From Penium margaritaceum (taxonomy: Eukaryota; Streptophyta; Zygnematophyceae; Desmidiales; Peniaceae), in contig SZWC01000563.1 of assembly GCA_023375785.1 (NCBI GenBank), positions 231,448 through 295,447 of the forward strand: 64,000 bases of DNA, written 5' to 3'. Positions 32,965-44,478 of this stretch are shown here, in pieces. A model generated the notes under the pieces. It worked only from the letters and a program-made list of their open reading frames with translations. It was not told the origin of the DNA and searched no databases. Position 1 is the stretch's first letter; every line of letters starts with the position of its first letter. Made by a program: the position numbers and the translations under genes.

Positions 32965-33708
32965 AAAAGAGCAGAATCCTAACAACAGGTGTATATCAGA
33001 GTAAGAGACAACACGTGATGTGAAGTACACGTACTCGTGGTCTTGTGGGCCCGTGGCCTGCTCTCCAGCTGCTCAGTCTGGCATCTGGCCCCACCATGTA
33101 TGTCGCCAGCCCCTCCATGATGTGAGTGCAGCGAACCCAGAGCTCATTGTATGGCTGTGGCTCACATACCAACACAAGGTAAGTGTGGGATGTCAAAGCA
33201 TTTTGACAACAGTAGAGAGCCTTATGTCTTGGCTGATGTTGCATGTGTATACAAAGCCACCGAAGGTGAGCCCCCCGTCTTCTGTTCACGCACACGCAGA
33301 TACCTGAGATGGATGAGGACGGGTCGGCTGCTGAAGGATGGAAAGGAGTGCGCCAGACAGACGCGTGTCCAGGACATATGGTGACGCCCAGAAAATGGAA
33401 CAGTCCATGGAAGACTTGTTCACCATCTAACTAAACTACGAAGACACAATAAGGTTTTGTGTTATGAAGACCTTGCTTCTCTGGCTTTGAATCGCAGTGT
33501 GTAGGCATATTGAATGTGAGATGCCCTAGTGATCTTAGATTATTATTATTCTTATTATTCTTACTTTTCTTTGTGAATTTTCTTGAACATTTTCTTTTAG
33601 TCAATGAAGTATTTACTTACATCCTAAAGAAGTACTTTTGTGGGGATTAACTTCATCTTTTATGAAACCTGGGAACTGAGGGACAATGTTATTCTTTTTT
33701 CAATGTTG
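32965..33708. other. Unassigned DNA between E5 and E6
   Basis: About 0.74 kb with no recognised repeat. A 77-codon plus frame at 33151-33384 (containing YVLADVACVYKATEGEPP) follows a CAAGGTAAGT donor-like site at 33177, which hints at exon-like sequence, but I cannot match it to a family. The last 250 bp are AT-rich with an ATT/CTT-rich run at 33538-33600. Confidence 0.5.
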
Positions 33709-33713
33709 AGATA

Positions 33714-34422
33714 TGTCAGGAATGCTGTCCTGGCATGCCCTGAACCACCTAAGTATCCACAGCTACTTAGTTCAAAGAGACTTCCAAGGAAGGTGTGTGC
33801 TTTGGGTCGCCACAACACCAAGGGAGCAGAATTCTGGCAGAATGCAGATTGCGGGAACTGAGAAAGGCTGGGAATCATTAATAGTTTGTTTTTTTGGTGA
33901 TATTGCATCAGATTCTTGTAGCATGTGATCTAAGATTTCCAACGCATCCAAGCACACCCAAAACGGAGCAGTAGAGCCCCTGCCACGGCTGTTGGAGTAA
34001 CCCATGGTGGAGTTGAGCCGCCCACCACACCCACGAACGGGAGTGACGGGAGGCGCTTCGACGGTGGCCTGTCGAAGCGCCCTTCCTATCATCCCAATGT
34101 GGGGGGAGGCTCGCCCTGGTCTAGAAGACCATCCACATCCCTTTTTTTCATGGCCCATGTGCCCTTGGAGCTCATTGAAGTCGAACTCGGATCACTGGTG
34201 GTGGAATTAGTCCGTCGCCAATGACAGAACCCAGATTCCACCTACCTACCACCCGAACTTCGGATGGGGCTAACTTTCTGAATTCTCAACCAAATCGAGC
34301 AACTGAAAGCTCGAAACTGCATGGCAAAATGCAAGGAGTCCAAATATCAGACACCCAACCACTCTCTAGTGATCGAACCAGGAAAACGGCAAACGGCATC
34401 CATGGCAGGGGCACTTTGAACA
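33714..34422 (-). repeat. E6 3' LTR
   Basis: 709 bp, minus-strand ends TGTTCAAAGTG...TTCCTGACA, with TG...CA termini. A purine tract (GAACGAGGGAGAT on the minus strand) adjoins its right edge at 34423-34435. Confidence 0.9.
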
Positions 34423-34721
34423 ATCTCCCTCGTTCACCTTCCATGCCAGATGCCTCATGCTCACTCTCACTCGTCTGCGTCTGCGCCTTCAAGCCCTTCA
34501 CAGCTTGTCAACCCAAGTCCTGTAAGACTGATGACATGCCGATCATCAGGCTGTACCTTGGTCAAGCAATCCGCGAGCATGTGCTTCGTGCTACAATGCT
34601 ACAGCACAACCTGTCCCTTCTCTACCATGTCGCGTACGTAGTGGTAGCGCACGTCGATGTCCTTCGTACTCCTATGCTGCGTCGGGTTGTTGGTCAGCGA
34701 GATGGAGCCGGTGTTGTCCTC

Positions 34722-35027
34722 CTAGACCACCGTAGGCTCCTGCTGGGGCACGCCCAACTCCCCCAGCAATCTGCAGAGCCACACTGCTTCCTTGACCGCC
34801 TCGGCCAGAGCGATGTACTCCACCTCCACTGTGGAGGTGGTGACATAATCCTGCTTCCTACTGCACCACGAGATCGCTGCACCTGCAAGGAAGAACACAT
34901 AGCCAGAAGTGGAATTCCTCTTGTCCACATCGCCGGCGTAGTCCGCGTCAGTGTAGCAGACCAGCCGCAACAGGTCTGACCTCCCCTTGCCGTCATACTT
35001 CAGGCGCGCATGCCGCGTTGCCTGCAA
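34722..35027 (-). pseudogene. E6 RNase H
   Basis: Shows YTDADYAGDVDKRNSTSGYVF, SWCSRKQDYVTTSTVEVEYIAL and VWLCRLLGELGV, the Copia RNase H series. The C-terminal part continues to about 34480. Confidence 0.85.
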
Positions 35028-35039
35028 GTATCAGAGGAT

Positions 35040-36010
35040 GTGCTTCACCGCTGTCCAGTGTAGTGGCCCCGGGTTGGCCACATACCTGCTCTCCTGTCCC
35101 ACCGCATAGGCCAGGTCCGGCCGAGTTTCCACCATGGCATACATGAGGGTGCCCACCACAGATTGTTAGGGCACCTCTGCCATGTCCTCCTTCCCCTCTT
35201 TAGTTTGCGGCATCATTGCCGCATTCATCTAACAGCTTCTGGGGACCAGACTGCCCACTGGTTTGCAGTCCTCCATGCCGTACCGCTTGAGAACCTCGGC
35301 CACGTACTTGGCCTGCCCCAGCTCGAGCGTGCGCGTCTTCCGGTTCCGTGTGATGCTCACCCCGAGGTAGTACTCCAGCTCCCCCACGTCTGTCATCTTA
35401 AATCTGTTGCTCAGCTGCTCCTTGAGTTGTTGCAAAGCCACCAGACCTGACAAACACAGGATCAGGTCGTCCTCATAGAGTACAACACTATAATGGAGCC
35501 CCTTGCTACGACGCACGTACACGCTGTGGTCTGACTCACAGTGCTTGAAGCCGAGCTCTGCCATGTAGCCGTCCATCTGTTGGTACCAGCACCTCGGCGC
35601 CTATTTTATCCCGTACAACGCCTTCTGCAGCTTGCATACCTTGCCCTTTGACGCATCCACCCCCTCCGGCACCTCAAGGTAGATCTCCTTGTCGATGATG
35701 CTGTTCACAAATATCGTCTTGACATCCATTTGGTGGATATCCATGTCCTTTGCGGCTACCACCGCGAGGATCATCCGGATGCTTGTGAACTTGGCAGCGG
35801 GCGCAAACGTCTCATCGTAGTGTTTGCCTTTCCGCTACACGTACCCTTTCGCCACTAGCCATGCCTTATACTTCTCCACCTTGCTGCCCTTGGTGAACTT
35901 CACCTTGAACACCCACTTGGAGCTGATCACCTTCACTCCTTCAGGCCGATCCACCAACTCCCAAGTGTCATTCTTAGCAAGGGACGTAAGTTCAAATTTT
36001 ATTGCTTAGC
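35040..36010 (-). pseudogene. E6 reverse transcriptase
   Basis: The 35229-35576 frame has VVLYEDDLILC, the catalytic-loop block, and TDVGELEYYLGVSITRN. The region to 36010 holds the WVFKVKFTKG-type entry and AMDIHQMDVKT-type blocks. The lineage is distinct from E2/E3 and close to E9. Confidence 0.8.
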
Positions 36011-36368
36011 CTCACTACTGCCCATCAGGCCATGCAAGTGCCTCTTGCACAGTCATTGGCTCCGTTGCGGCTTCCATCATGCACCGCGCCATGCAGACCC
36101 AGCGGCCCGTGCTTGCGTCATACCGCTTCACCGCATTCCGCTGCCTCCAACTGCGACGCAGAGACCTTGTCAACGCTGGCTGCTGGTCCTGCTGTGGCTC
36201 TGCCGCAAAGGGTTTCTCGCCCGCGGACTCCCCCGCATCGGCTGTTGCATCCTGCGCTCCAGTGGCATCTGCACTTGCTGCATTGCCCTGCTGCGCTCCA
36301 GCACCGTCATCCTCCGAAGACCCGTCATCGACCTCTATAGCCGCCGGCTCTTCCTCATGCTCAAGGAG

Positions 36369-37304
36369 TTAGAACCACTCCCCTTGCTTTGGAGAGTGCC
36401 CTGCGTCAATGTTTTTGTTGCTGCTGCAGTAGCTTTGCTGCTCATCAAACATGACGTCGCGGCTTCTGATGACGTCCTGCGTCCATGGATCAAAGAGGCA
36501 GTACGCCTTGAGCGCACTCTCGTACCCAACAAACGTGTACGCCTTTGCACGCAGGTCCAGTTTGGAGTCTTTTCTTTGCGCAGCTTGCACCAATGTGTGC
36601 GCCTTGCACCCGAACGCCTTCAGGTGTGCCACGCTTGGTTTGCGCCCGCTCCAAGCCTCCTGCGGCGTCTTCCAGCCACCCTTCCCCTTCAGCACTGCCG
36701 TTGGGGTGAGGTTGGTGATGTAGCACGCCACGCTCATGGCCTTGGCCCACAGGCTCCGTGGCAGTTTAGCATCCACGAGCATCGTCCGCGCCATTGTGAG
36801 CAGCGTCTGGTTCATACGCTCTGCCACGCCATTAGATTGTGGCATGTACGGAGTGGTTTGCTGCCACTCAATGCCCTACTCCTTCAGCCACCCTCCGCAG
36901 ACCACGTACTTCCCGCCATTGTCACTGCGTAGCGCTCTAACCTTGCGGCCATTCTGCCTCTCCACCACTGCGACATACTTCTTCAGCCGGTCCAGCACAT
37001 CGCTCTTCCGCTTCATGAAGTAGATGTAGAGTTTTCTGCCATAATCGTCGATGAAGGTGACGAAGTACCACGCGTCCCCAATGGAGGACGTCTTGATCGG
37101 TCTGCTCATATCACTGTGTAGGACCTCAAGCAGGTTCACGCCCCGCCGTTGTCCGTCTTCAAACAGCTTGCACTTTGCCTTGCCCACGATGCAAGGTTCA
37201 CACTTGCGCTCTGTGGAATCTGCCGTTGCGTCTGCTGCACCGGTGATGTTGAGGCCGCGAACCATGTCACGCTTTGCCATCTCTTGCACGACTACAGGCG
37301 ACAA
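36369..37304 (-). pseudogene. E6 GAG-pre-integrase and integrase
   Basis: CEPCIVGKAKCKLFED zinc segment, VLHSDMSRPIKT and FVTFIDDYGRKLYIYFMK core blocks, RALRSDNGGKYV, then MPQSNGVAERMNQTLLTMAR, and the LKAFGCKAH and TFVGYESALKAY post-core strands. Together they form a canonical Copia integrase. Confidence 0.88.
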
Positions 37305-37328
37305 GTGCCCCAGCCACCGATGCCACAG

Positions 37329-38605
37329 CTACAGGTCTGCTCCCCCGCCTTTTGCAAGGTTGACGGTGCATGCTTGCGAATCTGCTGCGTCTGCTACCAA
37401 TGGGATGTCCTTTGTCTCAACAATGTAGCGACCTCCCTTGCACTTCGCTTCGAGCACGACCTCGCCGCCGCCGTCCATCAGCACGACTGCACCTTTCCTG
37501 TAGAAGAGCACTTCATACCCCTTGTCTGTCAAACGACTCACACTCAAAATTTCAGCCAAACTGGGGACATGTTGCACATTTTGGATAACACACTGTACCT
37601 TTTTACCACCAACCACCACCTCCATGTCTACATCACCTAGGTTAGCCGCCGGTTCGACCTTGTCGTTCCCGACCACCATGGATTTGGCAGACTTGGTGTG
37701 GTTGATGAACCCCACCTTCTCAACTTGGGTATGCTCCTCTGCACCTGAGTCGAGGCACTGCCGGTTGGCGCCTTTCAGGTCGTGGTTCTTCGTGCCGTTG
37801 AGGAGCGCCTTCTTGTCTTTGGCGCCTTTGCCGCCGGCCTGCGCCTCTTCCGGATACTCCTTGGCCCAATGGCCCTCCTTGCCACAATTCTGACACGCAC
37901 CCCTCTTGGTGCCCTTCTTGTCACCGCCCTTACCACCGCCTAACTTGCCGCTACTGCTGCCATCCAGCATTTTGGTGACATGTGCAGTTGAGGATGACGA
38001 GGTCTCACCACCGCTCCAACGGTGCACCTCGTTGCGGATGTACTCGGTGACTACGCCATAGGTGAGTTTATTCTCCTCCCAACCTCCCAGCACAGTGATG
38101 AGAGGACCCCAACTGTTGAGCAGAGCCATGAGGAGTGCCATCGCTTGCATCTTCGTGTCAATCGTCCACCCCACATCATTGCATTGTGAGGCAAGAAACT
38201 CGATTTGTTGCATGGCAGAAATGACGTCCTCACCCTCCTCGATCCTCACCATCAAGAGTCGGTTCATTTCGAAGATCTTGTTGGCTAGGGATGTTGATTG
38301 GTGAATGGAGCAGAGCTTCTTCAACACGTCAGCTGCCAGGTCGCAGCCTTGGATGTAGCCCCACTGAGATCTTGCAGCGCTGACAATAGGAGCATTAGCG
38401 CCTCTGTGTTCTTCCTCGCAAAGTCCGTCTTCTCCTCGTCCGTTGCGCTCGCATCTTGAACCTCCGTGCCCTTCATAAGCTCCAGCGGTCCCTTGTGCGC
38501 GAGGTAGATCTCAGAATTCCATCGCCACAGCCCAAAGCCTGGGCCACCCATGTACTTTTGGATGGGCAAGGACTCTGTCTTCTGCGCAATGTTGAAGTTC
38601 TGCAA
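37329..38605 (-). pseudogene. E6 gag and protease
   Basis: 38321-38605 carries the capsid N-terminus (LPIQKYMGGPGFGLWRW). The 332-codon frame 37329-38327 has a UBN2-type capsid end, a CCHC knuckle CQNCGKEGHWAKEY-type segment near 37855-37893, the protease motif CLDSGAEEHT, and the QNVQHVPSLAEILSVSRL stretch that leads to integrase. The gag and protease parts share one frame here. Confidence 0.85.
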
Positions 38606-38698
38606 TGGATAGTCTCAAAATGCGACAGCGATGTCGCCCAGAGCGACACTCCCGTGTAGTGCCGAAGCTATGAACGCCTTGGTAGGCAGGTCAGGGCT

Positions 38699-38715
38699 GT
38701 GGGCCCATAACCCTT
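38699..38715 (-). promoter_or_regulatory. E6 primer-binding site of half-tRNA type
   Basis: The plus strand reads GTGGGCCCATAACCCTT. The first 15 bases equal the anticodon stem-loop region of plant initiator methionine tRNA as I recall it, so the element's sense strand is complementary to an internal tRNA segment, as in Drosophila copia. It is directly adjacent to the LTR. Confidence 0.75.
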
Positions 38716-39430
38716 TGTCAGGAATTCTTTCCTGTCGTGCCCTGAACCACCTAAGTATCCATAGCTACTTAGTTCAAAGAGACTTCCAAGGAAGGTGTGT
38801 GCTTTGGGTCGCCACAACACCAGGGGAGCAGAATTCTGGCGGAATGCAGATTGCGAAAACTGAGAAAGGGTGGGAATCATTAATAGTTTGTTGAGTGATA
38901 TTACATCAGATTCTTATATCCTGTGATCTAAGCTTTCCAACGCATCCAAGAACACCCATAACGGAGCAGTAGAGCCCCTGCTACGGCCGTTGGAGTAACC
39001 CATGGTGGAGCCGAGCCGCCCACCATACCCACAAACGGGAGTGACAGGAGGCGCTTCGACGGTGGCCTGTCGAAGCGCACTTCCTGTCATCCCAACGTGG
39101 GGTGAGGCTCACCCTGATCCAGAAGACCATCCACATCCCTTTTTTTCATGGACCATGTGCCATTGGAGCTCATTGAAGTCGTACTCGGATCACTTGTGGT
39201 GAAATTAGTCTGTCACCAATGAAAAAACCCAGATTCCACCCACCTACCACCCGAACTTCGGATGGGACTAACTTTCTGAATTCTCAACCAAATTGAGCAA
39301 CTGAAAGCTCGAAACTGCATGGTAAAGTGCAAGGAGTCCAAATTTGCAATCAGATCAGACATCCAACCACTCTCTAGTGGTTGAACCAGGAAAACGGCAA
39401 ACGGCATCCATGGCAGGGGCACTTTTAACA
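38716..39430 (-). repeat. E6 5' LTR
   Basis: 715 bp, minus-strand ends TGTTAAAAGTG...TTCCTGACA. Colinear with 33714-34422 and differing mainly by single-base changes. Confidence 0.9.
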
Positions 39431-39435
39431 AGATA

Positions 39436-39806
39436 TTCATGATGTTGGTTGTAATTCTTTGTACCACACTCTCAAAGTCGTGCGCATGAATTTGAGTTTT
39501 CAGTCAGATCCACCTTGATACTTGATGCACACTTTGGTTTTGTGTGCCTGACCAACATCTGTGAAACCAAAAAAATTGCGAGTTGGTCAGGCAGCCTTTC
39601 CATCGATGATCAAACACCCTGCTCAACAGATTCAAGGATCCGCTCTTTTCATTTAACAAAATCTTGAGTGCTACCAAAACAACTGGTATGCAAAAAATGA
39701 CAACCAAAATTAAAGATTCTTGATACTATTTAACAAAGGAAAAATACATAAATAAAAAAAAGAAATCACTCCGGTAGTCATGGAATGGGTTGCAAGAGGA
39801 AAACTA
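39436..39806. other. AT-rich unassigned DNA with a hairpin
   Basis: No gene recognised. It contains a perfect 12 bp inverted repeat, TGCCTGACCAAC at 39545-39556 and its complement at 39592-39603, separated by 35 bases. Confidence 0.6.
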
Positions 39807-39906
39807 CATTAGAATAGCAGGTGGTGACGAGATCAACCCCGCTTGCAGTAAAGAGCAATTGAGCTCGCCAGTGAACTCACTGCTTACTCGCTCTCCCGCT
39901 GACTCA

Positions 39907-39947
<41 letters not shown>

Positions 39948-40045
39948 TCTCTCACACATAATCTGAAACTCCATCCCTGTTCTTTCCATGGATTGCAATC
40001 ACTTTCAACCTAGACATAATCCTCATATTCCCTCACATCTCTATG

Positions 40046-40122
<77 letters not shown>

Positions 40123-40145
40123 GAAAGTACCTGTGTCAGGTTCTA
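39807..40145 (+). repeat. E7 5' LTR with (CT)n and (GT)n microsatellites
   Basis: It shares the start (TAGRATAGCAGGTG), a (CT)n tract (39910-39942) and the end CAGGTTCTA with the 3' LTR. A (GT)n run of about 73 bp at 40048-40120 is found only in this copy. Confidence 0.8.
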
Positions 40146-40158
40146 TTGGTATCAGAGC
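40146..40158 (+). promoter_or_regulatory. E7 primer-binding site (initiator Met tRNA 3' end)
   Basis: TTGGTATCAGAGC follows the LTR end without a gap. Confidence 0.85.
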
Positions 40159-40730
40159 AGATGATGCCGTTTCCTCATCACTTGAGCAGAAAGGACTCGG
40201 AGGCAGCAGTTTCCCTCTCCATCACCACTTAACGTCCAGGTGAAACTCCACCACTATTTGAAGTGAAGCTGAAGCAGCAGGGGGCGCAGGAGACTACACC
40301 ACGACCACTGCTGGATCAGATACGGCTGCAGCTGTCGTAGCTTCCGTGGGCCAGCTGCAACCAAAACTCAGGATGGAGCTGTTGGAATGCGACCCTTGCA
40401 CAGGTTGCAGTAATTTGGCTACACTCCCTGCACACATTGCAGCTAGGGTGCTGCACCCTTGCCAGATTCTACAGCAGTTGGGTTGCGGACTCCCTTAGGC
40501 TGCAACAGGTGTGATGTGACCTCCCCATAAACCGCAGCAGGTGGGCTGCGACCTCCGTCTACGCTGTAGTCACCAGACTGCGTCCGTGAAAACTTTGGAG
40601 AAGCGTTACTCGCAACAGCCAAGGAGAAAAGGGTGTCAAAGTAAGCAGCTACTGTCAGCCGCAGCAGTGGGGATTTGACCCCACGTCCTGTGCTGCTGCA
40701 ATGACTACATCAACCTTTAACTCTTTGGTT
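40159..40730 (+). other. E7 leader
   Basis: Non-coding. It contains repeated GCAGCAGGTGGGCTGCGACC-like segments (for example around 40440-40580) with GCAG/CTGC cores. No protein was recognised. Confidence 0.55.
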
Positions 40731-41081
40731 AGTGTCCCTAACCCCTTTTCCACCTCTCTACCCTGGGCCTCTTGGGGTTGGGATCTCCCTTCTCTCCCTT
40801 CCTCACAGCGGGGCACATCCCAGACAACTGGTGTATCCAGGCTTTGGGCCTTGTCACGCAGTTATCTGGAAGAGCCAGAGGTTGAATGCTGCTGGATTGT
40901 TTCTGGCAGTGCTGACTGTCTGCAAACCCATCCTGTTATTTCTTTCCGTCTTCCCCCTCCATTTGGGCAGCCACAATGTTGGGTCTACAGTCAGTGGGGG
41001 AGGGGGGGGGAGGGGATGTCATCCTCCTACAACTCATAGCCCAAGTGTGGAACCCGTCACCAAAGGATCAGTTCCACACTT

Positions 41082-42540
41082 GTGCTTGGTGCTGTCGCAG
41101 TTGGCAGTCTTTATCACGTTCCCTATTATATCACCGCACCGCCTTCAGCTCCTGCACGTGTCTATGTGACTGGCACTCTGTCTGCTGCACAGCAAAATCT
41201 CCTCCACCGTTGCCTTTGTCACGTGCACTCTGCCACGGCTGAGTCACTTGTTCATGTTAAGCCTGCACTCCGTCTTGACCCAGCCTCTTTTGAGAGGCTG
41301 TTTTAAACTGACTGCCTGGCCTATCGCCAAGGGAAGATGAATCATGCAACGTATACCCCTCCCCCATCCACTGCCTCTCTGCCCCTCAAACTCATACATG
41401 CTGATCTCATGGGTCGTCTCCCCACTAAGACCTAGCCAGAAAGGGGCCTCTATGTTCTCACTCTCACTGATTGTTACTCCCACTATCGGTGGGATTTTTG
41501 TCTCCTTCAAGAAGTGATACTGCACAGGTCATGCAACACTGGTTCGTCAAAGCTGAACGCCAGACCAACTAGCGTCTGGACCGGTTTCGCTCTGATCGTG
41601 GGGGTGATTTCATGGGCCCTGCTGCTCAGTTACTTGAGGAGTAGGGTGTGACCCATGACCTCTCTGCGCCTTACACACTGCAACAGAATNNNNNNNNNNN
41701 NNNNNNNNNNNNNNNNNNNNNNNNNNNNNNNNNNNNNNNNNNNNNNNNNNNNNNNNNNNNNNCTTGACCCAGCCTCTTTTGAGAGGCTGTTTTAAACTGA
41801 CTGCCTGGCCTATCGCCAAGGGAAGATGAATCATGCAACGTATACCCCTCCCCCATCCACTGCCTCTCTGCCCCTCAGACTCATACATGCTGATCTCATG
41901 GGTCGTCTCCCCACTAAGACCTAGCCAGAAAGGGGCCTCTATGTTCTCACTCTCACTGATTGTTACTCCCACTATTGGTGGGATTTTTGTCTCCTTCAAG
42001 AATTGATACTGCACAGGTCATGCAACACTGGTTCGTCAAAGCTGAACGCCAGACCAACTAGCGTCTGGACCGGTTTCGCTCTGATCGTGGGGGTGATTTC
42101 ATGGGCCCTGCTGCTCAGTTACTTGAGGAGTAGGGTGTGACCCATGACCTCTCTGCGCCTTACACACTGCAACAGAATGGCATGTCCAAACGCTGACACC
42201 GCACAAGGATGGATGATGTGCGCTCTATGTTTGCCGAGTCAGGGATGTCCGAGTGATGTGCATTTAAGGCCATGGCCTACATGATGTGGGACTGGAACCA
42301 TGTGCTTCATGGTTCGCTCCCACGTCATCTTAATTTCTCTGAGCGCTGGTTTTGGCGTCGTGCTGACCTGCGACTGGCCTGTCTCTGGGGATGTCTCCCA
42401 TGTGTGAGGGTCCAGGACGTCCAGCAGGGCAGTAAACTGTCTCCCCACGGTCACGTATGTCTGTTCCTGGGGGTTGCACACCAGTGCAAAGCCTGGCGGT
42501 TTTGGGACCCGCCAAAGAAATTTTGTTGTTGAGTAACGCA
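41082..42540 (+). pseudogene. E7 pre-integrase and integrase, with assembly gap
   Basis: 41082-41306 carries NLLHRCLCHVHSATAESL, the zinc-binding segment. Core pieces LYVLTLTDCYSHYRW and FRSDRGGDFMGP lie on both sides of the N run because flanking sequence is duplicated. The AWRFWDPPKKF strand near 42500 marks the end. Confidence 0.7.
41274..42178. repeat. Duplicated flanks around a 73 bp N run
   Basis: 41274-41689 and 41763-42178 are nearly identical, with three differences noticed. The Ns fill 41690-41762. This suggests one sequence assembled twice, perhaps as two alleles or contig ends, not a tandem duplication. Confidence 0.75.
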
Positions 42541-43468
42541 AGGCTGTCTTTCCCAAATCCTAAACACAACATGATCTGCATCGGATTCAGGCCTCTGACC
42601 ATCACACCACTTTGTGCCCATGTGTCTGTCATGTGGGGGAGGTTCCTGTGGCCGGTCCTGGCAGGCCAGGCACATTTGTGGGTCCTGGCGTTGCGTCCCC
42701 TTCTGTGCTGCCTATATTGCCTGTTTCTGTCAGTTTTTCTACATGTTCTGTGCAGCTTGCCTCGTCACCGTCACTGTCTCCAGCAGCCTTCCCTGTAGGC
42801 AATGCATCACTTCCTGCTTTGGCTGCGTTGGCTGCTTTGTCTGATCTACCTCCTTTTTCTCGTATCTTGTCACCCGTTGTGTCTCTTGTATCACCTTCCA
42901 CATCCCCTTCCACCTCCTCCTTCCCACTGGAGCTTGCCGCTGATCATGGCATTCCCTCCACCGGTCAAGTAATTTCTGCGTCATCCGACTTGCCTGCTGC
43001 TGCCCCGTCCATAAGTCAAGCTACAGCACTCTCTCTGCCACCTGCAACCCCTTGCAATGCTGAGCCGTCCTAGTTTCTTGTCCCTCTTTCCAAGTGGTCT
43101 ACGTGTATCTGTGTGTACTCTTGCAAGGTAGGAGGTCGTCCTTGCACACAACCACCGAGTGTGCAGCATCCTACCATCAGTACACATTGGCCGAGGCGCA
43201 TAGCGCCAATTCGTCCGGCTGTCAGCGGAGAGTACTTGGATTGTCTGTCCAGGTAGAAGCCAAAGTTGCAACCTCACCAGACACCCATGCAGGATAGGAG
43301 CGGCTACAACATGAGCATCTGCATGCTCTCAATGCAGCAGACCCCTTAGCGGTGCGAGAGATGTCACCAGTCGCACGGGCATTTACTCTACGCCCGACTG
43401 AGGAGAGCCTGCCGGACACCACCTCTTTGAGGCAGGCTCGCTCACGGCTTGAATCTGAGAGGTGAGAA
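42541..43468 (+). pseudogene. E7 integrase-RT linker
   Basis: Low-complexity sequence rich in Ser, Pro and Val codons around 42640-43075, without a clean tandem array. The last part (43380-43460) leads into the RT. Confidence 0.5.
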
Positions 43469-44400
43469 ATGGCCATGAAAGAGGAAATGGATGCACTGAA
43501 ATATCATAAGGTTTATGAGCTAGCTGATTGTCCTCCTGGAAAAAAGGCTGTCAAAGCCGGTTGGGCCTATCACGTGAGGAAGAATCCTGATGGCTCGTCT
43601 GGCATGGCTGGTGGCCAAGGGGTACCCTCAAGTCCAGGGAATCGACTTTGACGCTACGTTTGCTCAGGTTGGTAGGATGGAAACGGCTCAAGTCCTTCTT
43701 GGAATGGCTGCTCAAAAGAATTGGGAGGTACATAAGATGGATGTAAACAACGCATTTTTCACGGGCGGCTAGAGGAGGAGATTTACATGGTCCAACTGTC
43801 CGTCTTTGATGATGGCACTTGTCACGTGTGGTGTCTTTGCAAAGCCCTGTACAGGCTCAAGCACTCTTCAAGGTGTTGAGACAGTCAGATTCTCCTGAAA
43901 CTAGAGCGTGGGGGCTATCATCAAAGTGAAGCAGACACCCCACTTCTCTTGAGTGAATCGTCTTTGAAATTTGTAGCTGTTCTTGTGTACTTTGATGACC
44001 TTTTGATAGTCGCCAAATGTGGCGGCAGTACAGATGGTCAAGGACCTGTTGAGGGCCATGTACAAGATGAAAAATCTTGGTAAATTTGCGGTTTTTCTGG
44101 GCATGGAGATTTGCCGTGGCCACGAGCAAGGGCTGTTACACGTTCACCAAGGGAGATACATCCAGAATTTGGAGGAAACGTTAAGCAGCTTGTATCCGCC
44201 TCTGCAGCCTCCACTCCTATGACACAGACGGGCAGAAATTGCTGAAACCTGCTGATGCAGTCAATCTGGGTGAGCCAGTGGATTCGACGTTTGACATGCA
44301 ACTCATTGGCTCACTCATGTATTTGGTCACAAACATGCGGCCGGAAATTGCATTTTCAGTGAACTTCCTCGCACAGGTTTCATAGAGTCCTTGTACTCTC
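43469..44400 (+). pseudogene. E7 reverse transcriptase
   Basis: Shows MDALKYHKVYELADCPPGKK at the entry, GIDFDATFAQVGRMETAQVL, WEVHKMDVNNAFFTGG, then KNLGKFAVFLGMEICRG. Confidence 0.8.
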
Positions 44401-44478
44401 CACTTAGAGGCCGCAGTGTGCGTCTTGCGCTATGCGCTGCAAACATCATGTCATCGATTGTTGTTTGAGACACACCCA

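Larger units (their letters stand above)
33709..39435 (-). mobile_element. E6: near-complete Copia LTR retrotransposon fossil
   Basis: Flanked by a perfect 5 bp target duplication AGATA (33709-33713 and 39431-39435). On the minus strand: 5' LTR (39430-38716), half-tRNA-type primer site, gag, protease, integrase, RT, RNase H, purine tract, 3' LTR (34422-33714). The LTRs differ at roughly 7% of positions by eye, so this is the youngest paired copy here. All parts are present but the coding region has several breaks, on the order of half a dozen to ten. Confidence 0.92.

Noticed and set aside
41274-42178. Tandem duplication of integrase as a biological event
   Set aside because: The copies are separated by Ns and are almost identical, and the other N sites show the same pattern, so an assembly cause is more likely.
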